From assembly GCA_949752735.1 (NCBI GenBank), contig OX457042.1, forward strand, positions 23,407,334 through 23,471,333: a stretch of DNA of 64,000 nt, written 5' to 3'. A program made the translations under genes and the position numbers. The notes below the pieces were generated by a model. It worked only from the letters and a program-made list of their open reading frames with translations. It made no database searches and was not told where the DNA came from. The stretch is from Lumbricus terrestris. Its lineage: Eukaryota; Annelida; Clitellata; Crassiclitellata; Lumbricidae. Positions 44,572 to 54,408 of this stretch are shown here, piece after piece; within the stretch, counting starts at the first letter, position 1, and each line of letters starts with the position of its first letter.

Positions 44572-45119
44572 CCTTGTTGTTGTTATTTAAAGGCAACACG
44601 ATCATAATTATGATTAGTGTGACCCTCCTTCCTTCTCCCGGCATGAGTCTGGCACCGTCAGAAACTACGATCAGTGGCGGAGTTCACACATAAAATCAGA
44701 GATATCCGTTCATTCATATCCATTTGGTGCTAGGGAAGGGTTTTATTGTTATGGAAAGAGTGCACAGACACAAGATCGTTTCCCGCTACCAAAGGCCGAC
44801 TCAGCCTTATAATAAGCAGATGGTCTTGGTAAAATGAGCAGTTGGACAAGTGTGCCACCTTGCACTACTGCCAAAAAATTAAATTCAACCCATGTAAAAA
44901 CTTTTGATCATGCGTTCATACTACGAATTGTAATTGTACTGCATTAATATTAGTTTGAAATTAAATGAAGATTATTACGACATACAGCTACTCTACAGCA
45001 ACAACCAGGCAGCTTGCACCTAATGCTGGAGTCAAACATTTCACACAAAATGTAACATCCTTCACTGCTACAGGACTTTTTGTATATCCCATTAATTATT
45101 ACAGTGGTACTACAAAAGT

Positions 45120-45275
45120 ATCTCGATCTCCTTACCCTACCAGGAGAGGACTGGTCACCGCCTGGCAAGAGACCAAGAAACTCTAACAAAATGAGCTAAG
45201 AAAGGCAATAGCACTCGCAAGAGACCGGTCGAAATGGAAAAGTTTTGTAAGAGCCTCATCGTCGGTGAACACTTG
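45120..45275 (+). mobile_element. Retrotransposon protein C-terminal remnant
   Basis: GKRPRNS in one frame and NELRKAIALARDRSKWKSFV with RAS in another resemble the basic, R-D-R-x-x-W end of endonuclease/reverse-transcriptase LINE proteins, joined through a frameshift. Nothing of the RT core is left. Confidence 0.45.
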
Positions 45276-45494
45276 ACGGAGGAGAAAGAAAGACTACAAA
45301 AGTAATCAGACAAGAACACAATACAAATTGAATGGAATTGATAAGATGTTATTTTTTTACCTGTACTTATGTGCTGCCAAGAACTGGGCAAAAGAAGGGT
45401 GTATTCTGTCGTAGATTAAACATTTTGATCGCTGGGCCAACAAATTGACACACAAGTCACAAACACAATGTCTTCTTATAAAATATGATCTCTG

Positions 45495-45500
45495 TTTATT
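45495..45500 (-). terminator. Candidate poly(A) signal of the F-box gene
   Basis: AATAAA on the minus strand lies 212 bases beyond the F-box gene stop codon. Confidence 0.45.
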
Positions 45501-45711
45501 GGTCCACAGTAGTAGTTTTTAACACTCAAATACAAGTGCAAATAATGCCAAAAGGCTGAATTGTATCAGCAGTGCAATGTGCACAATCCTTGCATTTCTC
45601 TGCACTCAGACATGTTTTAAACATTTGATGACTTTACAACTCTTGATGCTGAGCAGTCTATATACATAATTAATGGCATGATATCAACTTCAATTTCAAG
45701 TGGAATGCTGT

Positions 45712-48700
45712 TCACTTCTCCCCGCCAGTGTCAGTTGTATGTTGGTACGATTCACCGTAAAAGTCCCGTGCAACAAGATCCGTTTTTCGGCTAACCACCT
45801 CCGACAGCACACTGTCTACTATCTAAAAGAAAAATGAAACCATGATTTCAGAATTTCTACCTTTACTAGCACAAAAATATATACATCATCACCATCACCG
45901 ACCACCACCCTCCCCCCGCCACCATCATCATCATCATCAGTTCCAAATTACCATCCATATCTCTTCCCATTTGTTAAAAGACGATGCATAAAATATCCAC
46001 ATATAATTATGCAAACATACTTAACAAAGAAATCTACATAGTTAATTGCTCTTGGTCTGTGCCCTGGCCCTTGGGAATGACATTAAAAGGTAAATGTAAT
46101 AACTCATTAAAATTAAATGAAATTTTTTATAAGCAAACATTTACTTAGCACCTTTTTAATAAAAACACATCTTGGGTGCATCTGATCTGAAAATACAAGA
46201 CCATGATTGAATAGAATTATTATTATTGACTTTTTATATAGCACATCTGCAAGGCAACTACACAGTGGCGCTCCCAGTTCAACAACGGCTCAACAATGCA
46301 GTTTCTAAGCGAGAAAGGAACATAGTGGTGTGACCTATATGCACAAGGCAGAGTGCAATATTTAAATAATAAAGATATCTTCACCTCGTTACATTTTGTA
46401 AGATCAAGAAATGTGAGGCACGGCATGAGATCTGGAACGTTCTGTAAACAGCTTCCGTTAATTTGATGCAATCCAATTAAATCCAAATGACGAAGAACTC
46501 TGCAACAAACAATGAGGTTTAAAAGTCAAAATTCGAATCAACCAGTTGACAGCTGTTCAGCACCGCAACATAATGCCCTTGATTAGTGTGCACTGCGAGA
46601 GGCACTATATAAATTTATAGATACAGCACAATAATAATTTATCTTTAATTAAACGCTTCCAAACGCACAGCGCTGCACATGTACAAGTTATGCAGCAATC
46701 TTAATTAATATCAAACTTAACTACTAACAGAACAGACAGCCTGCAATACACGGCACTAATAGTGCCTACAAAGCATGTCCGCCCTATACGAGGCTCAATC
46801 TCGGTACCTCTCGCTCTCCATGCCAGCGTGTTATCCAATGCACTACCACCCCCCCACAACAAAGCATTAATCAATGTTTGTTTATGTTAGTATGTGCACT
46901 TGTTATAGCGCCCCTTCAAGGTCGCTACTCAGAGGCGCTCCCGACTGCAGCGCAGACACTGAAATCAGAGTTTCACGTTGAAGCGCTGAGCAATGGGCCT
47001 TGCCAAAGGTCCCTACATGGCGACTTGAGGTGGATTCGAACCTGCAACCCTCCGGCTGCAAGGCAACGAACATACCCACTACACCACCGCGTCCCACAAT
47101 GGAGCAAAGCAATTGTGCATTTAGTTCTTGATCAAGGTCACTATAATATTGGTCACAGTTGGTAATTGTCTGAAACCTGCACATTCCACTGTACAAGTTG
47201 AGATTCAAACCATAGAAACAAAAAAATTTAATTTTTTAAATGGAAAAATGAGTAAAAACTAAAAAAAATATAATGTAACTTCTCAAACTATAAGCAAAAG
47301 CCATCATCTGCATCTTCATCTCACTCAATGTCATCTGCAGATAGTTTTGTTTTTGTTTGGTTTTTTCCCCAAGATTAGGACCTCTCTCGCCTGAATCGGG
47401 CGTTTGCTGGACCTTCCATATGGAATGGTCTTCCTCCAGCACTACAGACCAAACTAATGACTCGCTTTCCTTACTAGTCTCTCGTTCTTTAAAAACATTT
47501 CCTTTCACCCCGGAGTTTTTCGTGCTGAGCCTGAGAGCATCTCTGAATAGTCACTATGTGAGAGGCACTATATAAATGTACAAATATAATACAATACAAT
47601 TACAATAAACCAGGTAAGCTAGGAAGTGTACCCCAGAAATGAAATAATGAAAAAATGAAATCATGCATTTTAAGACTGTTAGCACATGATGCAAGAAGTA
47701 AGAACTACTGTGTAATGTGTTGGCCGTTCACAACCCTTCTTTGGGAGCTCAAGACGCCAGTCCAAACCCATTAGTCAGTTGATTCAGTTGCATGTGGGCT
47801 CGCACACGGTGAGTGGGCCTAAACACCCTGAAATAAGATCCTGGCTACGGCCATGTAAGCGACAATGAACTAAAACAAAACGAGAGAGGCAAAATACCTG
47901 CAGTGGCTGACTATTGCTTCAAGCCCAACATCTGTCACCTCGAAGCACCAACACAAGACCAACTTATTTAGAAATTGTCCATAACTAAAGACAAATGAAA
48001 CAGATCAATGAATTAAAACTTAAATATGATTGTAATCTATGAACTCTAAAGTTTTAGCACACATATGAATAATGACTTGGTTGAAGCCAATTTAATACAC
48101 TACCACACACCAAAGGGTAGCAATAAAGCAGTCCTGCCTTAAGGGACAGACTGCCTAATACAAGTGTATATGTGCGTGTGTGCTAGTGCAGTTACTGTTG
48201 AATATGCATGCATGCAACTGGCCTATTTAGCTACACCGGTAAGCGAGAGCGGCATACGTCTGTTGGTTGCAACGGACTGCAGTTCAAGCCCCGGGCTGGG
48301 AGTTGACATTCAGAGATTTAGATATCTCGGGCTTGCACATGTGGGATGCAGGGGCGCAAGCTGCTGCGGAGCGACCTTGGGCAAGTTGCTTACCCATTAT
48401 TGTCTGTGGGGAAGGCAACGGGAAACCACCTCACTCATCTCATAGCCAATGAACCTGCCTTCGGGCAGAGAACCATCATCATCATCATGCATGTGTATAA
48501 GCAATACATAATTATGTATATTAGGGTATCTCTTAAAAATGAAAGTTCAAAATTGTAATCTCTCACCCCTTCAAGTTGTGAGGTTGATGGAGAAAAAATT
48601 TATAAAAAAATTTGGTCGAAATCGGAAAATATTTAGAGGTCGCCCTTTGATGTCAAAGTTTTAGACATGTAGCCCCATTGTTTAAAATTATACTACTTAG

Positions 48701-51700
48701 TTCACATTAGCATATGTATGACAGACTACCTTATTAATTTGCCAGTTCCAATCTAGGGATGCAGTGAAGCGGCAATTACTAAATAATTATATATACATTG
48801 TATATATAATTATTTATATAAAAATCAATGCAGTTTTATATAATAAAATTCACCAGCATATAATATATATATATATAATATATACACAATTACACATACA
48901 CATATTTTTATAAATATAAACTAGTACTAATATGCACTTCAATATAAATTTGCATTTCTGTGATATGTGCCAAACAAGGTCGGGTGTTTCAACAAACCGT
49001 GAGCAGATTGTAGTCAAGACGCAATCGTCGAGCATCACGCATTCAGACAAATCCAGGTTCGTCAGTTTCTTCATTGTCGTCTTCTCGAAAAACCTTCTCA
49101 GAGCAGAACTCGTGAATGATTCGCCCTTTCGAAGTCTGAGCGCTTCAAGGTTTGAAAGCTTCTACAAACGTCAAACTAATCCGTTTGTATACATGCATTG
49201 AAGAAACTCCTCAGAAGTAACAATCCTCAACCGCAACACCTCGCAATGTGTTGAAAGACATTTTGGCTTATTATTATTATTACATAAATTTAATACGCGC
49301 GCAAGGTCACACCAAAGTGTGAATATGAGGCGCAGATAGTCCGCCGCCAGAAGAAGATGCAGTTAAAGGTCCATGTGCTTGAAAGCCAAAGAGAAATAGT
49401 GAGTTTTGAGCCGTTTTTTTAAGGTAGGGAGTGAATTTGAGCAACGAAGAGAGAGTGGAAGTAGATTCCATTCTTTGGGAGCAGAGGCATGGAATGCACG
49501 CGAGCCCATAACAGTTCTGCATCGAGGCTCAGCTAAAAGACCCATGCTTGATGATCGGCAGGCAACGAGGAGGAATGTAAGGAGTAAGCAGTGACTGAAG
49601 GTAGGGAGGTGTTCGGGTGGAGAGCGATTTGTAGGCTTAGGTGCAGATATGATGACAGTAGTCCAGCAGCTGGACACCGTTTAAAATGACATCAGCCCCG
49701 CATTGTAAAATACCAAATCAGCAGTTCTCAAGCTATTAATGAGGCTTACTAGATCATAAGACGGAAGAATTTCATTCCTTATATAACAAAGTGGATAAGT
49801 CATCAATCTCCAATGAAGAGATCATGGTTTCAAATCTCCCGATATCTAATCTAATTTGGGAACCTGTATAGCGCAGGGAATGAAATTAATACATCTATCA
49901 ATGTAAACCATGTCCTGATAGCACAATCCCCAGAACATAGATCTATTCAAATGGTCTCAAGACCCAAAGATACGACATTTTAACCCATACCTAAAATAAA
50001 GATTATAAAAACAGTAATGGGCACAAACCGGCTGCAAGCCCCCAGCCAGTGGCCAACAATGCATTGAAACTCAGAGCTTTCTGAAGTCAACATACACTAT
50101 AAAATATTTATTATTACCAACATTTTTAATGTACACAAAGAGAAATGCAAATCTGAGGCACGGTCAGCCAGTCGCCACGTGACAAGCCATTAAATTCCAA
50201 TAATTGCGAGTCTTGAGACTTTTCTTAAAAGAAGAGATAGAATTCAAGCATAGAACAGACGTATACCAGTATTTTGAAATTTGTTACCAGTTAGCCATAG
50301 TTACAATTATGCAATCCAGGAAGCTGTCATCGAGACTTGTGGCGTACGATATGCTTAAAGTTTCCAGATCTGAGCATCGAGAGAGACATTGCAGGTCAGA
50401 CAATCCCTCGCCATCCAAATACAGATGTCGGAGATGCTGGAAATGCATCTCAACTAAGCTTTCGATGGATCTGAAGTAACAAAATGGACCCTAAAATAAA
50501 ATTATACAATCAAAATCGATTGCATGCACTTATGAATACCTGAATGAATAATATGATGCTAACTGCTGTGAACATATTCGTTGGGCTCTGCATGGGTACA
50601 GGAACCAACAGATTCACTGTGCACCATACTATTCTAGTCATATGGGTTCTGCTTAATGATCAAATCATGTTTCTTAACTGTCGCCCACCAACAAAAATTT
50701 AAAAATTAGAATTTTATAAGTGCACCTATTGATGTTTATCCTTTTATCTATACAACTTTCTCTGGGCCAAAGCAACCAATCAGAATATCATGTCTAAGAA
50801 GTATTTCCTTTTGCTGTCACTTACTAGGCTAATAATTCTCAGGTGGCCCTGTCATTTTTCCTTCTGGGTCCCTTCTTGCTGCCAGTGATGGAAAACATTT
50901 ATACTACTATTACTATTGTGTTATCTTGATAAAAAGTCTTAAATCAAAACAAGAAATAGCTTAACCCAGTTCTGTTAAGCACATTGAATGTCTGTTGAAT
51001 TTAGGAAAGGGGATTCAGGACACAGATAAGAAGTATTGTACAGTAGTGCTACCAGTGTTCTGGGATTACCATTCATCATGATACAATATATCAAAACTAA
51101 TGCCTACACAAAATGCAAAATGTTCATTCAACCATGATTACAAACCTTTCACTGATATGAGTAATGCCATCAATGTTCAAAAAATTGAGGCACTTAATCT
51201 GTTTGGCTAATTGTATCAGACCAGCATCAGTTAGTCTACAGTGCGAGATATTGAGAGCTTCCAGTTTGTCCAGGCGACAAATCTCTTCAACGCAACAGTT
51301 GTTCACCATACTACATCCTTCGATGCTAAGACACTTCAAGCCAGGAGCTTTCTGAAGTACATACTTCACATAGTCCGCGTCAAGCAACTCAAAAAATGTC
51401 AGGTGAAGCTCCCTCAAGCATGGCATCTCATTCTCAAAGATGCTGAGGTCATCGATTGAAAATTGGATGCCACGATTGGCACTGATTACAAGATGCTTAA
51501 GCATGCGTGTTCTGTTGAACAGTTCTCTCAAGATGTCTGGTTCTACCGTCTGCCCGAAGTTTAGTGCCAGATTCTGCCAGTGAACTGGATCGTAGGCAAA
51601 GTTGCGCCATCTCCTGCAAACGGGGGCAATGCTTCTGCAAAGCTGATAATATGAGAAATACGAGAAAATCTTCTGCAACAGCTCGGGAGGAAGGTAGTCA

Positions 51701-51807
51701 AAGAACCATAAGGCATGGTCGTCGCTGACATTGCAAATTTCTTTGTCTGCACCAACTGATTCAGAATCGGGGCTAGCACCCTGAGGATGAAGTTCTACCG
51801 CCGACAT
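45712..51807 (-). CDS. F-box and leucine-rich repeat protein (FBXL type), 7 exons
   Basis: Exons: 51146-51807, 50305-50470, 50135-50218, 48998-49161, 47898-47984, 46385-46499 and 45712-45822, giving 462 aa with all phases kept. Residues 36-80 (FFDYLPPELLQKIFSYFSYY to WRNFAYDPVHWQNL) are an F-box, which in this family docks on SKP1 in SCF ubiquitin ligases. From about residue 105 to 425 there are leucine-rich repeats of the cysteine-containing F-box type: LKCLSIEGCSMVNNCC, LEALNISHCRLTDAGLIQL, LTNLDLSECVMLDDCVL, LVLCWCFEVTDVGLEAI and LTFLDLTKCNE. The C-terminus is VARDFYGESYQHTT...GGEK. The substrate is unknown and I cannot name the orthologue. The acceptor of the third exon (AAAAG|TCTC) was chosen to keep frame and is the least certain junction. 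ATG at 51807 is the only start upstream of the F-box in frame. Confidence 0.88.
46225..46295 (-). mobile_element. LINE 3' tail (antisense)
   Basis: TTTTTATATAGCACATCTGC and CAGTGGCGCTCCCAGTTC are the reverse complement of the common LINE 3' end. A second tail in plus orientation (GCGAGAGGCACTATATAAAT) lies at about 46590-46620. Confidence 0.55.
46775..46862 (-). mobile_element. Possible tRNA-derived SINE head (antisense)
   Basis: The minus strand has GGTGGTAGTGCATTGGATAA (A-box like) and, further on, GGTACCGAGATTGAGCC (B-box like). No body or tail is attached. Confidence 0.35.
46888..47098 (-). mobile_element. tRNA-headed SINE, near full-length, minus strand
   Basis: In reverse complement this runs GGACGCGGTGGTGTAGTGGG (A box), GCAGGTTCGAATCC (B box), a diverged middle and GGGAGCGCCTCTGAGTAG with GGGGCGCTATAACAAG at the end. 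It is the same family as 13088 and 15790, inserted in an intron of the F-box gene. Confidence 0.85.
47350..47600 (+). mobile_element. LINE C-terminal/3' end fragment
   Basis: The plus strand decodes, with frameshifts, to WNGLPPALQTKLM and a SLKTF-like end, followed by GAGCATCTCTGAATAGTC and GAGAGGCACTATATAAATG. A closely similar tail is embedded in the hAT element at about 43745-43870. Confidence 0.65.
48220..48495 (+). mobile_element. tRNA-derived SINE with CORE-like middle and ATC tail
   Basis: The head has TTTAGCTACACCGGTAAGCG (A-box like) and CAGTTCAAGCCCCGGG (B-box like). The middle reads GACCTTGGGCAAGTTGCTTA, very close to the CORE domain of vertebrate MIR as I recall it. The element ends in a short ATC repeat. 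It is a different family from 13088 and lies in an F-box gene intron. Confidence 0.6.
48780..48910. repeat. AT-rich TATA microsatellite region
   Basis: Mixed TATATAATTAT and ATATAT runs. Similar AT-rich DNA occurs at about 62745-62850. Confidence 0.85.
49265..49690 (-). mobile_element. CR1/L2-like LINE C-terminal fragment (antisense), relative of 3407-4020
   Basis: The minus strand reads MGLLAEPRCRTVMGSRAFHA, SAPKEWNLLPLSLRCSNSLP and TLKKRLKTHYFS, with a TAA tail (49269-49282) after the 3' end. It is highly similar to 3465-3716, showing two copies of one subfamily more than 45 kb apart. It lies in the intron before F-box gene exon 4. Confidence 0.8.
49770..49880 (+). mobile_element. Possible tRNA-derived SINE head
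   Basis: AAGTGGATAAGTCATC (A-box like) and ATGGTTTCAAATCTCC (B-box like) are about 30 bases apart. A later stretch CCTGTATAGCGCAGGG might be tail. No second copy was seen. Confidence 0.3.
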
Positions 51808-52244
51808 AGCTTTCTGAATCGTCTTTTGTGTTCAGTATGAATCATATTTCTCGAGTGAATGACATTCACATAACTGAAAACAGATAAAATAACTCGAATT
51901 TTAGTCAAATATTACAATAAATAAAGGGCAAGGTAGAGAAGTGATGGCTAGAAGGAAAGCAATGGAACCGATAGTCATCTAAGCTACGAACAGATCTTTA
52001 GAAAAACTAAAATCTTCAATGCAGAACTAAAGCAGATGTGACAGAAATTTTCAGAACCCCATAAATCCTCAAACAATTTTTCTCATTGTTATCTTCCAAC
52101 TATTTCGTCGCTCTCGACTAAAGATTTTCTACATATTAAACCCATATAACTACATCAATAACTAGATCAATAAATGCAGCATCTTTTAACATCCACATCG
52201 TTTCTGCAAATACACCGAAACTGAACCAGCATGTCAGTTTCATT

Positions 52245-53043
52245 GACATGCAGCAAGTAAACACTATGACCGTCACAGATCGGGGCAGAATAGAGCGCTC
52301 TGACATACGGCGATCGATAGCCCAATGTTTCTGCAAAAGTAAGTCGGTCAGGCAGTGATCAAATGTCCCAAAAAACGTATATTTTCAGAAATATTAATAA
52401 GCTTATATAAGCTAAGGAACTCAATAAAATCGATTGAAACACCTGCCCTCTGTTTATCAATTCAAACGCAAATGTTTCAGCAATGAACAGAGAACATTCA
52501 GGCCCATGTTAAATCAAGATGAATTCTGGTTTGGGTCTACCTATAGCCAAATAGGTCTATATAATAGTAAGTTACTACATGTCTAAACGGTATAAAAAGT
52601 TGTATAATTCTGAATCAGTAAAAGTCACTACCAAGAAATATCCTGTTGCCGGTAGCCGAAATAATAGCACAAAATGCTTATATAGCACTATTTTTAGTCC
52701 TATCCATCACTATACTCACATTACTCAGGTATTATATATCGCATGATAACCTATCGGGCCTAATTGTTGGGCGACTAGGTACTGGATATAGCTACTCTAT
52801 ACTTACTTACTTTACACCACAGTTTATTTTAGCTTATTTACCAATTGTAATCAGACACCTCGATTGTTTTCTTTAGCTTATTTATGCTTATTAACATTTC
52901 TGAAAATATACGTTTCATGGTCTTTTGATGAATGACTGACTTACTTATTTTCGCGGAAACATTGGGCTATCGGTCGTCGTAGGTCAGAACGCTCTATTCC
53001 GCCCCGATCTGTGACGGCCATAGTGTTTACTTGCTGCATGTCG
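52245..53043. repeat. Inverted duplication, about 175-bp arms and 448-bp spacer
   Basis: The left arm (52245-52420) and right arm (52869-53043) are imperfect reverse complements. They share GCAGCAAGTAAACACTATG, CGTCACAGATCGGGGC, GCCCAATGTTTC and CGTATATTTTCAGAAAT. No target duplication was found. The left arm lies 440 bp upstream of the F-box ATG on the minus strand, so it may include that gene's promoter or 5' UTR. The right arm would then be a mirror copy facing LIN37. Confidence 0.75.
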
Positions 53044-53394
53044 GCTACCGAGCCGTCGTTAACATCTACAGCACTGTTGATTCAGAAGGAAGCCTGAACA
53101 GAGAAAATTTCCATCGAGGACTTTCTATTAATTGAATGCTTTAATTTTGTAAACAAGATAAGAAATTTACCGGAACCCCGATTATCGTTCAAATTACTAT
53201 CATTCATGGACATCATGTAATTTTTACTGCCATCATTCTGCAAACAAAATTCATGTACTGCTGCGGTTGCTTAGGTTTAGCGGGATCATTCCATTTCTGG
53301 GTAACCCTTTCTCCTTACTTACTTGCGAGTAAACATAGCTTCTTATTCTCATATACTATACTATGACTATACTATAGTCCCAGACTATACCATT

Positions 53395-53470
53395 TTTGGA
53401 TTTATAAAGGCCTCTCAAAGTACAGTGACGCTCCCAGTTCAAGGATCTTGAGGGAAAAGCTTTAAGGAAA
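53395..53470 (-). mobile_element. LINE 3' tail (antisense)
   Basis: GATTTATAAAGGCCTCTC and CAGTGACGCTCCCAGTTC are the reverse complement of the common LINE 3' end. Confidence 0.5.
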
Positions 53471-53624
53471 CGGCGCAGAAACAGTAAGATTAGGCCTAAG
53501 CTTATAGGATACCTCGAACAATCCTTCTCAACGTGACTAGAAATGGATCACTGGTGGTATTACTATCGATCCAAGGCGTAATAATATAATATAAATATAT
53601 AAATTGGAAGGAGCACATCATTAA

Positions 53625-54115
53625 TGTCTCACCCTTGCCTCTGACAGAGAACGCCTCGAAAAACTCCTAAAAAGAGCAAAACGCTTAGGTTACCTAGAGC
53701 AAACCTTTCCAACTGTCTCCGAACTTGCCAACACAGCCGATGCAAAACTCCTCTTCTCCATTATACACAACCCCAAACATGTACTTCACCAACTCCTACC
53801 TCCTCTCCGACCAGTGCCGGCGCCAGGATTTCAGTTTCGGGGGGGCTCAACCCCGCGGCGAAAATTTTCCATTTTCGCCGCCAAAATTTCTGACGACCTT
53901 TTTTTTTTTTTTTAGTCGTCAACCGACGAAAATCTTGTATATTTCAATGTAAAAAAATTCGGATTGCCCTTTTTTAGGGGGGGGGCTGAACCTCTTGTAG
54001 GGGGGCTTAGCCCCCCCAGCCCCCCTAGCGCCGCCACTGTCTCCGACCCCCTCCTCTCATCAACTAAGACCTAGACTCCTAGAGCACACAACTATACTCT
54101 CCCACTAAAGGACGA
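53625..54115 (+). mobile_element. LINE C-terminal fragment split by a MITE
   Basis: Before the MITE the plus strand reads SDRERLEKLLKRAKRLGYLE, QTFPTVSELANTADAKLLFS and IIHNPKHVLHQLLPPL. After it, a shifted frame gives LRPRLLEHTTILSH. This is the C-terminal tail of a non-LTR reverse transcriptase protein (R-A-x-R-L-G-Y, N-P-x-H-V-L-H, L-R-x-R). The insertion at 53812-54039 is bounded by TCTCCGAC repeats. Confidence 0.75.
53812..54039. mobile_element. hAT-like MITE (CAGTGCCGGCGCCAG termini) with G runs
   Basis: A 228-bp element begins CAGTGCCGGCGCC and ends AGCGCCGCCACTG. It has an exact 8-bp duplication TCTCCGAC (53804-53811 and 54040-54047). The interior has runs of seven to nine G and a T run of about fifteen. 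It shares its GACGAC...T-run...AGTC block with the element at 9246-9655. Confidence 0.9.
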
Positions 54116-54305
54116 TTCTCAATTTATACCTCGATCATTATATAAAAATATTTACTAGCTTACTTTAAGCCTAACTAATTGAACTTTTGACTTTAATTAG
54201 GCCTATTCATTATCTCTCGATCATGTTAACATTTCTGCGTTATTGTCAGATTGTCTTTTCTCATTAAAAAGACTGTTGATGGCTATTGATCTAGGCTGCG
54301 TTTGG

Positions 54306-54316
54306 TGCGCATGCGT
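54306..54316. promoter_or_regulatory. NRF1-like site upstream of LIN37
   Basis: TGCGCATGCGT matches the palindromic NRF1 binding consensus except for its last position. It is 93 bases upstream of the LIN37 ATG, where a housekeeping promoter element would be expected. No TATA box was seen. Confidence 0.4.
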
Positions 54317-54408
54317 ATTGAGTAATTTGAGTAGGAGGCAGTGGCGGTCGCCGTTGTGTTGATGTTTTGAAAAGGTTTCATCAATAAATTTACGAATTCT
54401 TCGAAACG

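Noticed and set aside
52136..52336. Minus-strand 66-codon frame overlapping the left inverted arm
   Set aside because: It has no homology that I recognise, it is not preserved as a coding frame in the mirror arm, and it is more likely 5' UTR or promoter.
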